From NCBI RefSeq assembly GCF_000158915.1, contig NZ_GG657754.1, positions 10,790,615-10,854,614 on the forward strand: 64,000 nucleotides of DNA, in the 5' to 3' direction. Source of the stretch: Streptomyces himastatinicus ATCC 53653. GTDB lineage: Bacteria > Actinomycetota > Actinomycetes > Streptomycetales > Streptomycetaceae. The notes beneath the pieces are model-generated. The model was not told the DNA's origin. It made no database searches and saw nothing but the letters and a program-made list of their open reading frames with translations. Shown here in pieces: positions 8,854 through 17,098 of this stretch (positions are counted from its first letter, which is position 1; every line of letters starts with the position of its first letter). A program made the position numbers and the translations under genes.

Positions 8854-9636
8854 GTGGACGAAGACCGCTGGATCGAGGTCACCGGACTGCACAAGACCTA
8901 CCGGCCGCGCAGGTCCGAGCCGACCCACGCGCTCTCGGACGTCACCTTCACGGCCCGACGCGGCGAGTTCGTGTCGGTCGTCGGCCCGTCGGGGTGCGGT
9001 AAGACCACCCTGTTGAAGATCCTCGCGGGGATCGTCCCCAGGAGCCAGGGGACAGTCCGCGTCGCCGACCGCGACGTGACGGGGCCGCTGCCCGAGGTGG
9101 GCATGGTCTTCCAGACGCCCACCCTCCTGCCCTGGCGCACCGTGCTACAGAACGTGATGGTGCCCGTGGAGATACAGAAGCTCGACGCCTCGGTGTACCG
9201 GGAGCGGGCCGAGCGGCTGCTCGCGATGGTCGGCCTCGACGGCTTCGAGGGCAGACACCCGCATGAGCTGAGCGGCGGGATGCAGCAGCGCGCCGGAATC
9301 TGCCGGGCCCTGGTGCACGACCCGGCCGTGCTGCTGATGGACGAGCCCTTCGGCGCACTCGACGCCCTGACCCGTGAGTCGATGAACGTCGAGTTGCTGA
9401 GGATCTGGCGGGAGAGCGGCCAGACCGTCGTGTTCGTCACCCACTCCATCCCCGAGGCGGTCTTCCTCTCCGACCGGGTCGTGGTGCTCAGCCTCCGCCC
9501 CGGCCGCATAGCGGAGATCGTCGACATCGAGCTCGAACGCCCGCGCACACTCGGCGCGATGGCCTCGGACCGCGCCGGTGTCTTCGTCGAGCGGATCCGC
9601 AGGCATTTCAACGCCACCTCGGTGATCGACTCATGA
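8854..9636 (+). CDS. ABC transporter ATP-binding protein, SsuB/TauB-like
   Basis: 260 residues. Walker A GPSGCGKTTLLKILAG, Q-loop VFQTPTLLPWRTVLQNV, signature LSGGMQQRAGICRAL, Walker B VLLMDEPFGALDALTRE and switch FVTHSIPEAVFLSDRV are those of the SsuB/TauB/NrtD group; LLPWRTV is particularly typical. Start GTG 8854, 36 nt after the binding-protein stop. The 3' end overlaps the permease gene by 4 nt. Energises the second importer. Confidence 0.9.
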   Translation: MDEDRWIEVTGLHKTYRPRRSEPTHALSDVTFTARRGEFVSVVGPSGCGKTTLLKILAGIVPRSQGTVRVADRDVTGPLPEVGMVFQTPTLLPWRTVLQNVMVPVEIQKLDASVYRERAERLLAMVGLDGFEGRHPHELSGGMQQRAGICRALVHDPAVLLMDEPFGALDALTRESMNVELLRIWRESGQTVVFVTHSIPEAVFLSDRVVVLSLRPGRIAEIVDIELERPRTLGAMASDRAGVFVERIRRHFNATSVIDS

Positions 9637-10463
9637 AGCGACTCATGAAGCGACTCCGCAAGCGGCGGCTCCGGGTGGACCTGCGAGACCTGCGGGAGCG
9701 CCCCGAACTGCTGCTCGTTCCCACCGTCTTCGTCGTCACCATGCTGGCCTGGGAGTTCGCGGTCCCCGCCTTCGGGATCGACGACTACGTGCTGCCGCGC
9801 CCTTCGCAGATCTTCGACGCCCTCCGGACACAGCTGGCGGACCCGTTGTTCTGGGGACATCTGAAGGTGACGGTCCTGGAGTCGGGTTACGGCTTTCTGC
9901 TCGGAGTGGCGGCGGCGCTGGTGCTGGGCACCGCGATCTCCCAGGTGCGGCTGATCGAGCGCACCTTCATGCCGTATGTCGTCGCCTTCCAGACGGTGCC
10001 CAAGGTGGCGCTCGCGCCGCTGTTCGTCGTCTGGTTCGGCTTCGGCATGACGAGCAAGGTCGTCATGGCGGCGGTGATCTCGTTCTTCCCCGTGCTGGTC
10101 AACGTCATCGAGGGGCTGCGCTCGGCCGACGCCGACCGGATCCAGATGCTCATGGTGTTCGGCGCCGGCAGGATCCAGGTGTTCCGGATGGTGCGGCTGC
10201 CGAGCGCGCTCCCCTTCATCTTCGCGGGCCTGGACATCGGGATCGTCTTCTCGATCCTGGGCGCCGTCGTCGGCGAGTTCATCGGCGCGAAGGAGGGCCT
10301 GGGATACCTCCTCCTCCAGACCAACTACAACTTCGACATCGCCGGGATGTTCGCCGTGCTGGTGGTGCTCTCCGTACTGGGGCTGATCGCCCACTTCATC
10401 ATCCGGTTCGCCCAGAAGCGGCTCGTGTTCTGGGCGGAGGAGAACCGGGTGATCGGCGCATGA
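9633..10463 (+). CDS. ABC transporter permease, SsuC/TauC-like
   Basis: 276 residues with a lysine/arginine-rich N-terminal tail (MKRLMKRLRKRRLR; the ATG-AAG-CGA start is duplicated at 9633 and 9645, so either may be used) and about six membrane segments. The EAA-like loop reads FGAGRIQVFRMVRLPSALPF, and FQTVPKVALAPLFVVWFG is a family hallmark. It is followed 31 nt later by the amidohydrolase gene in the same direction, suggesting that the imported compound is its substrate. Confidence 0.88.
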   Translation: MKRLMKRLRKRRLRVDLRDLRERPELLLVPTVFVVTMLAWEFAVPAFGIDDYVLPRPSQIFDALRTQLADPLFWGHLKVTVLESGYGFLLGVAAALVLGTAISQVRLIERTFMPYVVAFQTVPKVALAPLFVVWFGFGMTSKVVMAAVISFFPVLVNVIEGLRSADADRIQMLMVFGAGRIQVFRMVRLPSALPFIFAGLDIGIVFSILGAVVGEFIGAKEGLGYLLLQTNYNFDIAGMFAVLVVLSVLGLIAHFIIRFAQKRLVFWAEENRVIGA

Positions 10464-10494
10464 CGACCTGAGCACACCGAGGCAGGAGGCCTGC

Positions 10495-11964
10495 GTGAGC
10501 GCATACGACCTGGTGGTGAAGAACGCCCGTGTCGTCACCCACGACCACGATGACGCACGCCCTGCGGACATCGCCGTCCAAGGAGGCCGGATCGCCTCCG
10601 TAGCCTCCGGCATCGCCACGGAAGGCGCCCGCCGGGTGGTCGACGCCGGTGGCAGGCTGGCGTTCCCCGGTGTCGTCGACGCCCACCAGCACTGGGGGAT
10701 CTACCACCCGCTGCCCGAGGACGCGGCCACCGAGAGCCGCGCGTGCGCACAGGGCGGCGTCACCAGCGCCCTGACCTACACCCGGACCGGCCGCTACTAC
10801 CTCAACAAGGCCGGTGCGTACGCCGACTTCTTCCCCGAGGTGCTGGCCGCCGCATCCGGCCGCGCCCACGTCGACTACGGCTTCCACCTCGCGCCGATCT
10901 CGCGCGCTCACATCGACGAGATTCCCGACCTGATCGAGCGGTTCGGCGTCACCTCGTTCAAGATCTTCATGTTCTACGGCAGCCACGGCCTCCACGGCAG
11001 GTCGGCCGACCAGAACGCGTTCCTGATGCTCCCCGAGGACGAGCGGTACGACTACGCGCACTTCGAGTTCGTCATGCGCGGGGTGCAGGCCGCCCGCGAG
11101 CGGTTCCCCGGCCTCGCCGACGAGATCTCCCTCTCCCTGCACTGCGAGACCGCCGAGATCATGACCGCGTACACCAGGCTGGTCGAGGAGGCGGGTGACC
11201 TGACCGGGCTCGCCGCCTACAGCGCCTCCCGGCCGCAGCACTCCGAAGGCCTCGCGGTCGCCGTCGCCTCCTACCTGGCGCACGAGACCGGGCTGCCCAC
11301 GATCAACCTGCTGCACCTGTCGTCCCGCAAGGCGGTCGACGCGGCCGTGCGGATGAGTCGGGCGTTCCCGCACATCGACTTCCGCCGTGAGGTGACCGTC
11401 GGGCATCTGCTCGCCGACATCACCACCGCACACGGCCTCGGCGGCAAGGTCAACCCGCCGCTGCGGCCCCGTGACGACGTCGAGGCGCTCTGGGAGCACG
11501 TGCTCGACGGCACCGTCGACTGGGTCGTCAGCGACCACGCGTGCTGCCGCGAGGAGGTGAAGTTCGGCGAGCCCGAGGACGACGTCTTCCTCGCCAAGGC
11601 CGGCTTCGGCGGCGCCGAGTACCTCCTGTCCGGCCTGCTCACCGAGGGAACGAAACGCGGCCTGCCGCTGGGCCGGATCGCCGCGCTGACCTCCTGGAAC
11701 CCGGCCCGGCGCTTTGGGCTGCGCACCAAGGGCAGCCTCGCCCCCGGCTTCGACGCCGACATCGCCCTGGTCGACCCGGGCCGCACCTGGACCGTACGCG
11801 CCGCGGAGTCGGAGTCGACGCAGCAGTACACCCCGTTCGAGGGCTTCGAGCTGACCGCCCAGGTCACCGACACCTTCTTGAGGGGCAACCACATCTTGCG
11901 GGCGGGCAAGGTCGTCGGCCCACCCGTCGGCGCCTACCTGCACCGTCCGACCGGAACCGCCTGA
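10495..11964 (+). CDS. dihydropyrimidinase/hydantoinase-family amidohydrolase
   Basis: 489 residues, cyclic amide hydrolase of the dihydroorotase/allantoinase/hydantoinase superfamily. The dinuclear metal site looks complete: His64 and His66 (VVDAHQHWG), a candidate carboxylated Lys156 (SFKIFMF), His216 (SLHCE), His274 (LLHLSS) and Asp347 (SDHA). It should open a five- or six-membered cyclic ureide or imide in the cytoplasm. Start GTG 10495 after GGCAGGAGG. Last gene of the operon, followed by a strong hairpin. Allantoinase, hydantoinase or an unnamed relative cannot be separated by eye. Confidence 0.83.
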   Translation: MSAYDLVVKNARVVTHDHDDARPADIAVQGGRIASVASGIATEGARRVVDAGGRLAFPGVVDAHQHWGIYHPLPEDAATESRACAQGGVTSALTYTRTGRYYLNKAGAYADFFPEVLAAASGRAHVDYGFHLAPISRAHIDEIPDLIERFGVTSFKIFMFYGSHGLHGRSADQNAFLMLPEDERYDYAHFEFVMRGVQAARERFPGLADEISLSLHCETAEIMTAYTRLVEEAGDLTGLAAYSASRPQHSEGLAVAVASYLAHETGLPTINLLHLSSRKAVDAAVRMSRAFPHIDFRREVTVGHLLADITTAHGLGGKVNPPLRPRDDVEALWEHVLDGTVDWVVSDHACCREEVKFGEPEDDVFLAKAGFGGAEYLLSGLLTEGTKRGLPLGRIAALTSWNPARRFGLRTKGSLAPGFDADIALVDPGRTWTVRAAESESTQQYTPFEGFELTAQVTDTFLRGNHILRAGKVVGPPVGAYLHRPTGTA

Positions 11965-11985
11965 GCGCCGGCCGGCAGCCGCAGG

Positions 11986-12007
11986 CGACCACGGCGGACC
12001 GTGGTCG
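11986..12007 (+). terminator. hairpin terminator after the transporter/hydantoinase operon
   Basis: Perfect 9-bp stem CGACCACGG / CCGTGGTCG with a CGGA tetraloop, 21 nt downstream of the amidohydrolase stop. No U-run follows, which is usual in high-GC actinobacteria. Confidence 0.65.
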
Positions 12008-12257
12008 TCCACATTCATTTCGGTAACCGCGCGTCCGCCGGGCCGGGCAATTAATGGCGAATTCTTCGGCCGCTAAGCGGACACACTGCCCATCGGGTCG
12101 CTATTCGTCACACAGCGCAGGAGACCGTCACCGCGGATATCTCCACGAGGTACGCAAGCGCTCTCCCAGCAGCCCCGCGATACCTCTCGGCCAGGTCAGA
12201 GGCGGTTCGTGAGCGGAGATCACGTGTGAATATAGTGTCAATCGAATGGCTCGGGAT

Positions 12258-12313
12258 GCGAACTCATTGTGTGAACTTGGCACGGCAATAGGCTGGTTCG
12301 CGCAATGAGTTCG
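12258..12313 (+). promoter_or_regulatory. long inverted repeat ahead of the conservon
   Basis: CGAACTCATTG at 12259-12269 is perfectly complementary to CAATGAGTTCG at 12303-12313, with 33 nt between. The left arm extended to GCGAAC (12258-12263) can instead pair with GTTCGC at 12296-12301, giving two mutually exclusive hairpins. The element sits about 64 nt before the cvnA start, in an otherwise gene-free stretch (11965-12376). It could be two operator half-sites or a folded 5' leader; nothing in the sequence decides between them. Confidence 0.45.
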
Positions 12314-12376
12314 ATGATTGTGGCCTGTGCCGCGTATCCCGTTGGTTCTGGATTTTCTCGATGATTGAGGATGCTG

Positions 12377-13984
12377 ATGGTTCGTACTGCGTCGTCACCC
12401 GGAGGCCCCTCGACCGGCCTTGCCGCGGCGTGGTCGGCTCCCGCTGCCCTGATGGCCGTGGTCACGGCAGTCATCGCGACGATCGCGCCGACGGGAGGGA
12501 GGGCACCGGCCATCTGGTGCGGAGTCGTCGCCACGGTGATGGTCGCTCTCGTCTCGGCCGAGGCGGCCCGCCGCGGCCGGGCCGTCGCCGCGCTGCGGGC
12601 CGAGTACGCCACGCGTGAAGCCGCCCTGCTCCAGGACTTGCGGCGGCAGGAGGCCGCGACGATCCGGCTGGCCGAGCAGCATCTGCCGGCGGCTGTCGCC
12701 CGGCTCCAGGAAGGCGAGTTCGCCGAGGACGTCCTGCTGTCCGTCTCCGCTCAGGACGAGGCGCTCAGCCCGCAGTCCCAGGCGGCGCACCAGGCACTGC
12801 TGCGGTCCGTCGTCGAGGCCGTGCAGGCCGAGGAGAGCATGCGTGACTCGGCGCAACGCGGTGTGGTGAACATCGCGCGCCGGGTCCAGGCCATCGTGCA
12901 CCAACAGGCGACGGACCTGCGGGCGATGGAAGACCGGCACGGCCAGGAACCGGCGTTCTTCGCCGACCTGCTCCGGCTCGACCACGGCACCGCCCTGATC
13001 GGCCGGCTGGCCGACAGCATCGCCGTACTCGGCGGGGCGCGGCCGGGCCGCCAGTGGAGCAAGGCGGTGCCCCTCTACAGCGTGCTGCGTGGCGCCATGT
13101 CCCGGATCCTCGACTATCAGCGGGTGGAGCTGCACACCGTCGCCGAGGTCGCCGTTGTCGGTACCGCCGTCGAGCCGCTCATCCACGCACTGGCGGAACT
13201 GCTGGACAACGCCAGCCGGTACTCGCCGCCCAAGACCCGCGTCCACCTGACGGCGGTGGAGGTGCACATGGGCATCGCCATCGAGGTCGAGGACGGCGGT
13301 GTCGGTCTCAGTGAGGAGGCGCGGTCGCGGGCCGAGGGGATGCTCAAGGAAGCACGGGCCGGCATCGACCTGAACGACCTGGGGGAGTCGCCGCGGTTGG
13401 GGCTCGCCGTGGTCGGCCGCCTCGCGCAGGCCTACGACTTCAAGGTCGCGCTCCCGCCGTCCGTCTACGGAGGCGTGCGCGCGGTGCTGACCGTGCCGAA
13501 GAGCCTGCTCACCACCGCACCCGCGACGGGGCGTGCGCACGGTATCGGCGCCTCGTCCGGGCCCCGGCCGGCGGACCGGCCGGCCGCCGCACAGGGCGCG
13601 CCCTCCCGGGAGGCGACCGAAGCGTTCGCACCGCGCACCGCGTCCCCGTCCCCGGACGCGTACCGGAACGCCGGTGCGGCAGTGGACACACACGAGGCTG
13701 TGGACACGGACGGGTCCGCCCCGGTCCGCGCGGACGACCGTACCGGGGAAGAGACACCGGCCGAGGCCGAACGCACGGCCAGCGGGCTGCCCCAGCGGCG
13801 CCGCCGTCGTCCGGCGACCGGGCCCGCGGCGCGGACCGCGCCCCGGCCGGGGCCGGCGGAGACGGCGCACGAGGAACCCGCGCCCGGCGTCTGGATGGCC
13901 GAATTGCAGAGCGGTCTCTCAGCCGACAAGCCCAGGGCAGCACCTCCCCGGGCCAACAGCGACACCTCAGACAAGGGTGAGTAA
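12377..13984 (+). CDS. cvnA: conservon sensor histidine kinase-like protein CvnA
   Basis: 535 residues from ATG 12377, chosen because GAGG lies 6 nt upstream (in-frame TTG 12365 and ATG 12371 are alternatives). Two hydrophobic segments near residues 20-60 anchor it. A nitrate-sensor-like helical region follows, then a HATPase_c domain with N box ELLDNASRYSP, G1 EVEDGGVGLS and G2 LGLAVVGRLA. There is no clear phospho-acceptor H-box, as usual for CvnA. The C-terminal 150 residues are low-complexity Pro/Ala/Arg. First gene of a complete conservon, the G-protein-like signalling operon of Streptomyces in which CvnA-D form a membrane-associated complex. Confidence 0.9.
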   Translation: MVRTASSPGGPSTGLAAAWSAPAALMAVVTAVIATIAPTGGRAPAIWCGVVATVMVALVSAEAARRGRAVAALRAEYATREAALLQDLRRQEAATIRLAEQHLPAAVARLQEGEFAEDVLLSVSAQDEALSPQSQAAHQALLRSVVEAVQAEESMRDSAQRGVVNIARRVQAIVHQQATDLRAMEDRHGQEPAFFADLLRLDHGTALIGRLADSIAVLGGARPGRQWSKAVPLYSVLRGAMSRILDYQRVELHTVAEVAVVGTAVEPLIHALAELLDNASRYSPPKTRVHLTAVEVHMGIAIEVEDGGVGLSEEARSRAEGMLKEARAGIDLNDLGESPRLGLAVVGRLAQAYDFKVALPPSVYGGVRAVLTVPKSLLTTAPATGRAHGIGASSGPRPADRPAAAQGAPSREATEAFAPRTASPSPDAYRNAGAAVDTHEAVDTDGSAPVRADDRTGEETPAEAERTASGLPQRRRRRPATGPAARTAPRPGPAETAHEEPAPGVWMAELQSGLSADKPRAAPPRANSDTSDKGE

Positions 13985-13987
13985 CCG

Positions 13988-14392
13988 ATGCAGCAGCGCG
14001 CGGACATGGACTGGATGCTCAGGGATCTCGCGGAGAGCGTCCCCCAGACTCGCCACATCGTGGTCCTGTCGTCGGACGGCTTGTGCATGGCCCGGTACGA
14101 CACGGACATGGACACCGCGGACCGCCTCGCCGCGGTCGGTTCGGGCCTGCAGAGCCTGTCGGTGGCCGTCGCCTCCGAGTTCCCGCACAGCGACGGGCGG
14201 ATGCGGATGGTCGTCATCGAGGTCAGCGGCGGCTTCATGTACCTGATGGCCGCGGGCGCCGGTGCCCATCTGGCGGTGCTCGCCGACGAGGGGGTGGACG
14301 CCGGACTGGTCGGTCAGTGCATGCGTGACCTCGTCGCCCGGATCGGCGCGCATCTCACCACCCCGCCGCGAAGCGACGGGCAGCTGCGGTGA
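13988..14392 (+). CDS. cvnB: roadblock/LC7-domain protein CvnB
   Basis: 134 residues. The Roadblock/LC7 fold is recognisable from DMDWMLRDLAESVPQTRHIV, followed by LSSDGLCMA. These are small dimeric regulators of Ras-like GTPases, here of CvnD. ATG 13988 is 3 nt after the cvnA stop, with AAGGGTGAG upstream. The end overlaps cvnC by 4 nt. Confidence 0.92.
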   Translation: MQQRADMDWMLRDLAESVPQTRHIVVLSSDGLCMARYDTDMDTADRLAAVGSGLQSLSVAVASEFPHSDGRMRMVVIEVSGGFMYLMAAGAGAHLAVLADEGVDAGLVGQCMRDLVARIGAHLTTPPRSDGQLR

Positions 14393-14742
14393 GCACGTCC
14401 GACCGCGACTGGGACGAGGGCGGTCCCGAGCGGCTCTACGTCATCACGGGGGGCCGGGCGGACTCAACGGAGCAGGCCGACCTGGACCTGGTCACCCTGA
14501 TCGTGTCCCGGGAGGAGCCGAAGGCCGGCATCCAGCCGGAGCTCGCCGCCATCCTCCGGGTGTGCCGGTCTCCGGTGTCCGTCGCGGAAATCTCCGCTCA
14601 TTTGACCCTGCCCACCAGTGTGATCAGCGTGCTCCTCGCCGATCTGCTGGCCGACGGACGTGTCGAGGCCCGCACACCCGCCTCGTCGCGTCCCGACATC
14701 GCACTGATAGAGGCGGTTATCGATGGTCTCCAGAATCTCTGA
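14389..14742 (+). CDS. cvnC: DUF742 protein CvnC
   Basis: 117 residues from GTG 14389. The DUF742 signature is RLYVITGGRA near the N-terminus, then a winged-helix-like part, ILRVCRSPVSVAEISAHLTL, and LLADLLADGRVEARTP. Fixed third member of conservons. It overlaps cvnB by 4 nt and cvnD by 20 nt. Confidence 0.92.
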   Translation: MSTSDRDWDEGGPERLYVITGGRADSTEQADLDLVTLIVSREEPKAGIQPELAAILRVCRSPVSVAEISAHLTLPTSVISVLLADLLADGRVEARTPASSRPDIALIEAVIDGLQNL

Positions 14743-15343
14743 CACGGTCACGGAGCCTCGGCGCGAGGACCGGCTGCCGTCAACGGCCTCCTCCGCAGTC
14801 AAGATCGTCATCGTGGGCGGTTTCGGCGTCGGAAAGACCACCTTCGTCCGCTCGGTGAGCGAGATCAGGCCGCTGACCACCGAGGAAACGATGACGCAGG
14901 CCGGCGCCGGGATCGACGACATCGCCGGAGTGGAGCGCAAGACCGTGACCACCGTGGCGATGGACTTCGGCCGGATCACGCTCAACGACGAGCTGGTGCT
15001 GTATCTCTTCGGCACACCCGGCCAGCAGCGCTTCTGGTTCCTGTGGAACGGCCTGTTCGAGGGTGCGCTGGGAGCCATCGTGCTCGTCGACACCCGGCGT
15101 CTGGAAGTCAGCTTCGACGTGATCGGGCGTCTGGAAGAGGCCGAGGTGCCCTTCGTGATCGCCGTCAATTCCTTCCCCGACGCGACCTCCTACCTCACAG
15201 AAGAGGTGCGCGGCGCACTCGACCTTCCGGACAGCGTGCCGATCGTGGTGTGCGACGCACGCGAGCGACCGTCGAGCCGGGACGTGCTGCTTTCCCTGAT
15301 GCGCTATCTGCGAACCTTTGTAACGACCTCGGAGTCCACGTGA
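14723..15343 (+). CDS. cvnD: conservon GTP-binding protein CvnD
   Basis: 206 residues. P-loop GGFGVGKTTFV, G3-like FGTPGQQRF, G4-like NSFPD (in place of NKxD) and G5-like CDARE mark the CvnD/MglA-like small GTPase group. The start ATG 14723 lies inside the end of cvnC. Its stop overlaps the P450 GTG start by 3 nt, so all five genes are translationally linked. It is the switch protein of the conservon complex, binding GDP/GTP under control of CvnA-C. Confidence 0.92.
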   Translation: MVSRISDTVTEPRREDRLPSTASSAVKIVIVGGFGVGKTTFVRSVSEIRPLTTEETMTQAGAGIDDIAGVERKTVTTVAMDFGRITLNDELVLYLFGTPGQQRFWFLWNGLFEGALGAIVLVDTRRLEVSFDVIGRLEEAEVPFVIAVNSFPDATSYLTEEVRGALDLPDSVPIVVCDARERPSSRDVLLSLMRYLRTFVTTSEST

Positions 15344-16773
15344 CCGCCAACAACCCCGAGCCCACGACCGACCGCCCGGCGACTCCGCCGCCCGGCTGCC
15401 CGGCCCACGGCATGACTCCGGACGCACTGCACCGCCTGTACGGCGACGAAGCCCAGGCCGACCCGATGGGTGTGTACGAGAAGCTGCGGGCCGCGCACGG
15501 GCCCGTCGCCCCCGTACTCGTCCACGGCGACCTGCCGGCCTGGCTGGTCCTCGGCCATCGCGAGAACCTCGACGTCCTGCGCACCCCCACCGTCTTCTCC
15601 CGTGATTCACGGTATTGGCGGGACATGGCCGAGGGGCGGGTGACGGCCGACCATCCGCTGGCGCCCATCACGGCCTGGCAGCCGCTGTGCGTCTTCGTCG
15701 ACGGCGAGGAGCACGAGCGGCTGCGCGGCGCGGTCACCGACAGCCTGGGCCGCTTCGAGGCGCGCGGTATCCGGCGCCATGTCACGCGTTTCACCCATCA
15801 GCTCGTCGACGGGTTCGAGCGCAGCGGACGGGCCGACCTGGTGCACCAGTTCGCCGCCCAGCTTCCGCTGCGGGTCATGACACAGCTCTTCGGCATGCCG
15901 GACGACTACGGCCCGGCCCTGGCCGCCGCCGTCCAGGACGCGCTCACCGGTACGGACACCGCGGCAGCGAGCAACGAGTACATCACCCGGACCCTGCACC
16001 AACTCGTCGAGCGCAAGCGCACCGACCCCGGTCACGACTTCCCCTCCAAGCTGATCGAGCACCCCTCCGGCCTCAGCGACGACGAGATCCGCGAGCATCT
16101 GCGGCTCATCCTCACCGCCGCCAACGAGACCACCGTCAACCTGATCGCGAACGCACTGCGGACGCTGCTCACCGACGACCGCTTCCGCGCGAACCTGGCC
16201 GGCGGGCACATGACGCTGCCGGACGCGATGGAGCAGGTGATGTGGGACGAGCCACCGATGATGACTCTCCTGGGGCGGTGGGCCACCAGCGACACCGTGC
16301 TCGCCGAACAGCCCATTGCGGCAGGGGACATGCTCCTGCTCGGTCTCGGCGCGGCCAACGTCGACCCGGCGATCCGCCCCGATCTGCATGCCTCCGTGCA
16401 CGGCAACCGCTCCCATCTCGCCTTCAGCGGCGGCCCGCACGAATGTCCCGGTCAGCACATCGGCCGGGCGATCGCCGACACGGCCATCGACACCCTCCTC
16501 ACCCGCTTGCCCGATCTGCGGCTGGCCGTCCCGAACGACGAACTGGAGTGGACCTCCTCGCTGATGTACCGCCACCTCAAGGGGCTGCCGGTCGAGTTCA
16601 CTCCCAGCCACCAGGCGCCGCGGGCACCCGGTCTGACACCGCCGAACGCGCTGCGTACCGAGCTCCCCACGGCAGAGCCCGAGACCAAGCCCGCCTTCTC
16701 GACCGCCCCTGCCCCCGCCGACCCGTTCTGGCTGTCCTGGTGGCGCGGTGTGAAGCGGCGGACGAAGGGCTGA
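15340..16773 (+). CDS. cvnE: conservon cytochrome P450, CYP157-like, without ExxR
   Basis: 477 residues from GTG 15340. The heme loop FSGGPHECPGQHIG gives Cys369 as heme ligand. The I-helix reads LTAANETTVN, with Ala-Asn replacing Ala-Gly before the acid-Thr-Thr triplet. Where P450s carry the K-helix ExxR, this protein has E298-Q-V-M-W302 followed by DEPP, so both the Glu and the Arg of ExxR are gone. Loss of ExxR with an EQxxW sequence is a known feature of the Streptomyces CYP157 family, often found in conservons. A 70-residue proline-rich tail follows the core. Substrate unknown; the symbol cvnE is by position. Confidence 0.85.
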   Translation: MTANNPEPTTDRPATPPPGCPAHGMTPDALHRLYGDEAQADPMGVYEKLRAAHGPVAPVLVHGDLPAWLVLGHRENLDVLRTPTVFSRDSRYWRDMAEGRVTADHPLAPITAWQPLCVFVDGEEHERLRGAVTDSLGRFEARGIRRHVTRFTHQLVDGFERSGRADLVHQFAAQLPLRVMTQLFGMPDDYGPALAAAVQDALTGTDTAAASNEYITRTLHQLVERKRTDPGHDFPSKLIEHPSGLSDDEIREHLRLILTAANETTVNLIANALRTLLTDDRFRANLAGGHMTLPDAMEQVMWDEPPMMTLLGRWATSDTVLAEQPIAAGDMLLLGLGAANVDPAIRPDLHASVHGNRSHLAFSGGPHECPGQHIGRAIADTAIDTLLTRLPDLRLAVPNDELEWTSSLMYRHLKGLPVEFTPSHQAPRAPGLTPPNALRTELPTAEPETKPAFSTAPAPADPFWLSWWRGVKRRTKG

Positions 16774-17098
16774 GGCGCGGAACACGTCAAAGTTCTGTCT
16801 TCAACTGATGCTGTTGTGGGCATTGATGCTCAGGAAGGCAGAAGGGCGTGTGAGGCGGGAATCCTCACCGGCCCCCGCACGGGAGGGCGTCGAGTCCCTT
16901 GACGGACCAACAGCACCCGGAGTACGTCTCCCACCGATTCAGGGCACGCAGCGCCGGTTCGGGCGAAGGGTTATGCCCGGCCGCCGGACCGCGCTGATTT
17001 CCGTCTGACGTCTGACATCTGCCATCTGACGTCCGACGTCTGCCGTCTTCCCTGAACTACCGGCCCCGACCCCAGCGGCCGGCCTTTGTGGAGCAACC
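16774..17098. other. intergenic region between conservon and NRPS-like gene
   Basis: No gene is supported here. The region carries the heptamer array described separately (17003-17051) and presumably the promoter of the NRPS-like gene at 17099. No obvious terminator hairpin follows the P450. Confidence 0.5.
17003..17051 (+). repeat. seven tandem heptamers (consensus GTCTGAC)
   Basis: Seven head-to-tail 7-bp units fill 49 bp exactly: GTCTGAC, GTCTGAC, ATCTGCC, ATCTGAC, GTCCGAC, GTCTGCC, GTCTTCC. The array ends 47 bp before the ATG at 17099. Tandem direct heptamers upstream of secondary-metabolite genes are the binding format of SARP-type activators, but those are usually spaced by about 11 bp rather than packed without gaps, so function is open. 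Confidence 0.7.

Noticed and set aside
17003..17051. CRISPR-like array
   Set aside because: Units are 7 bp, contiguous, without spacers; not a CRISPR structure.
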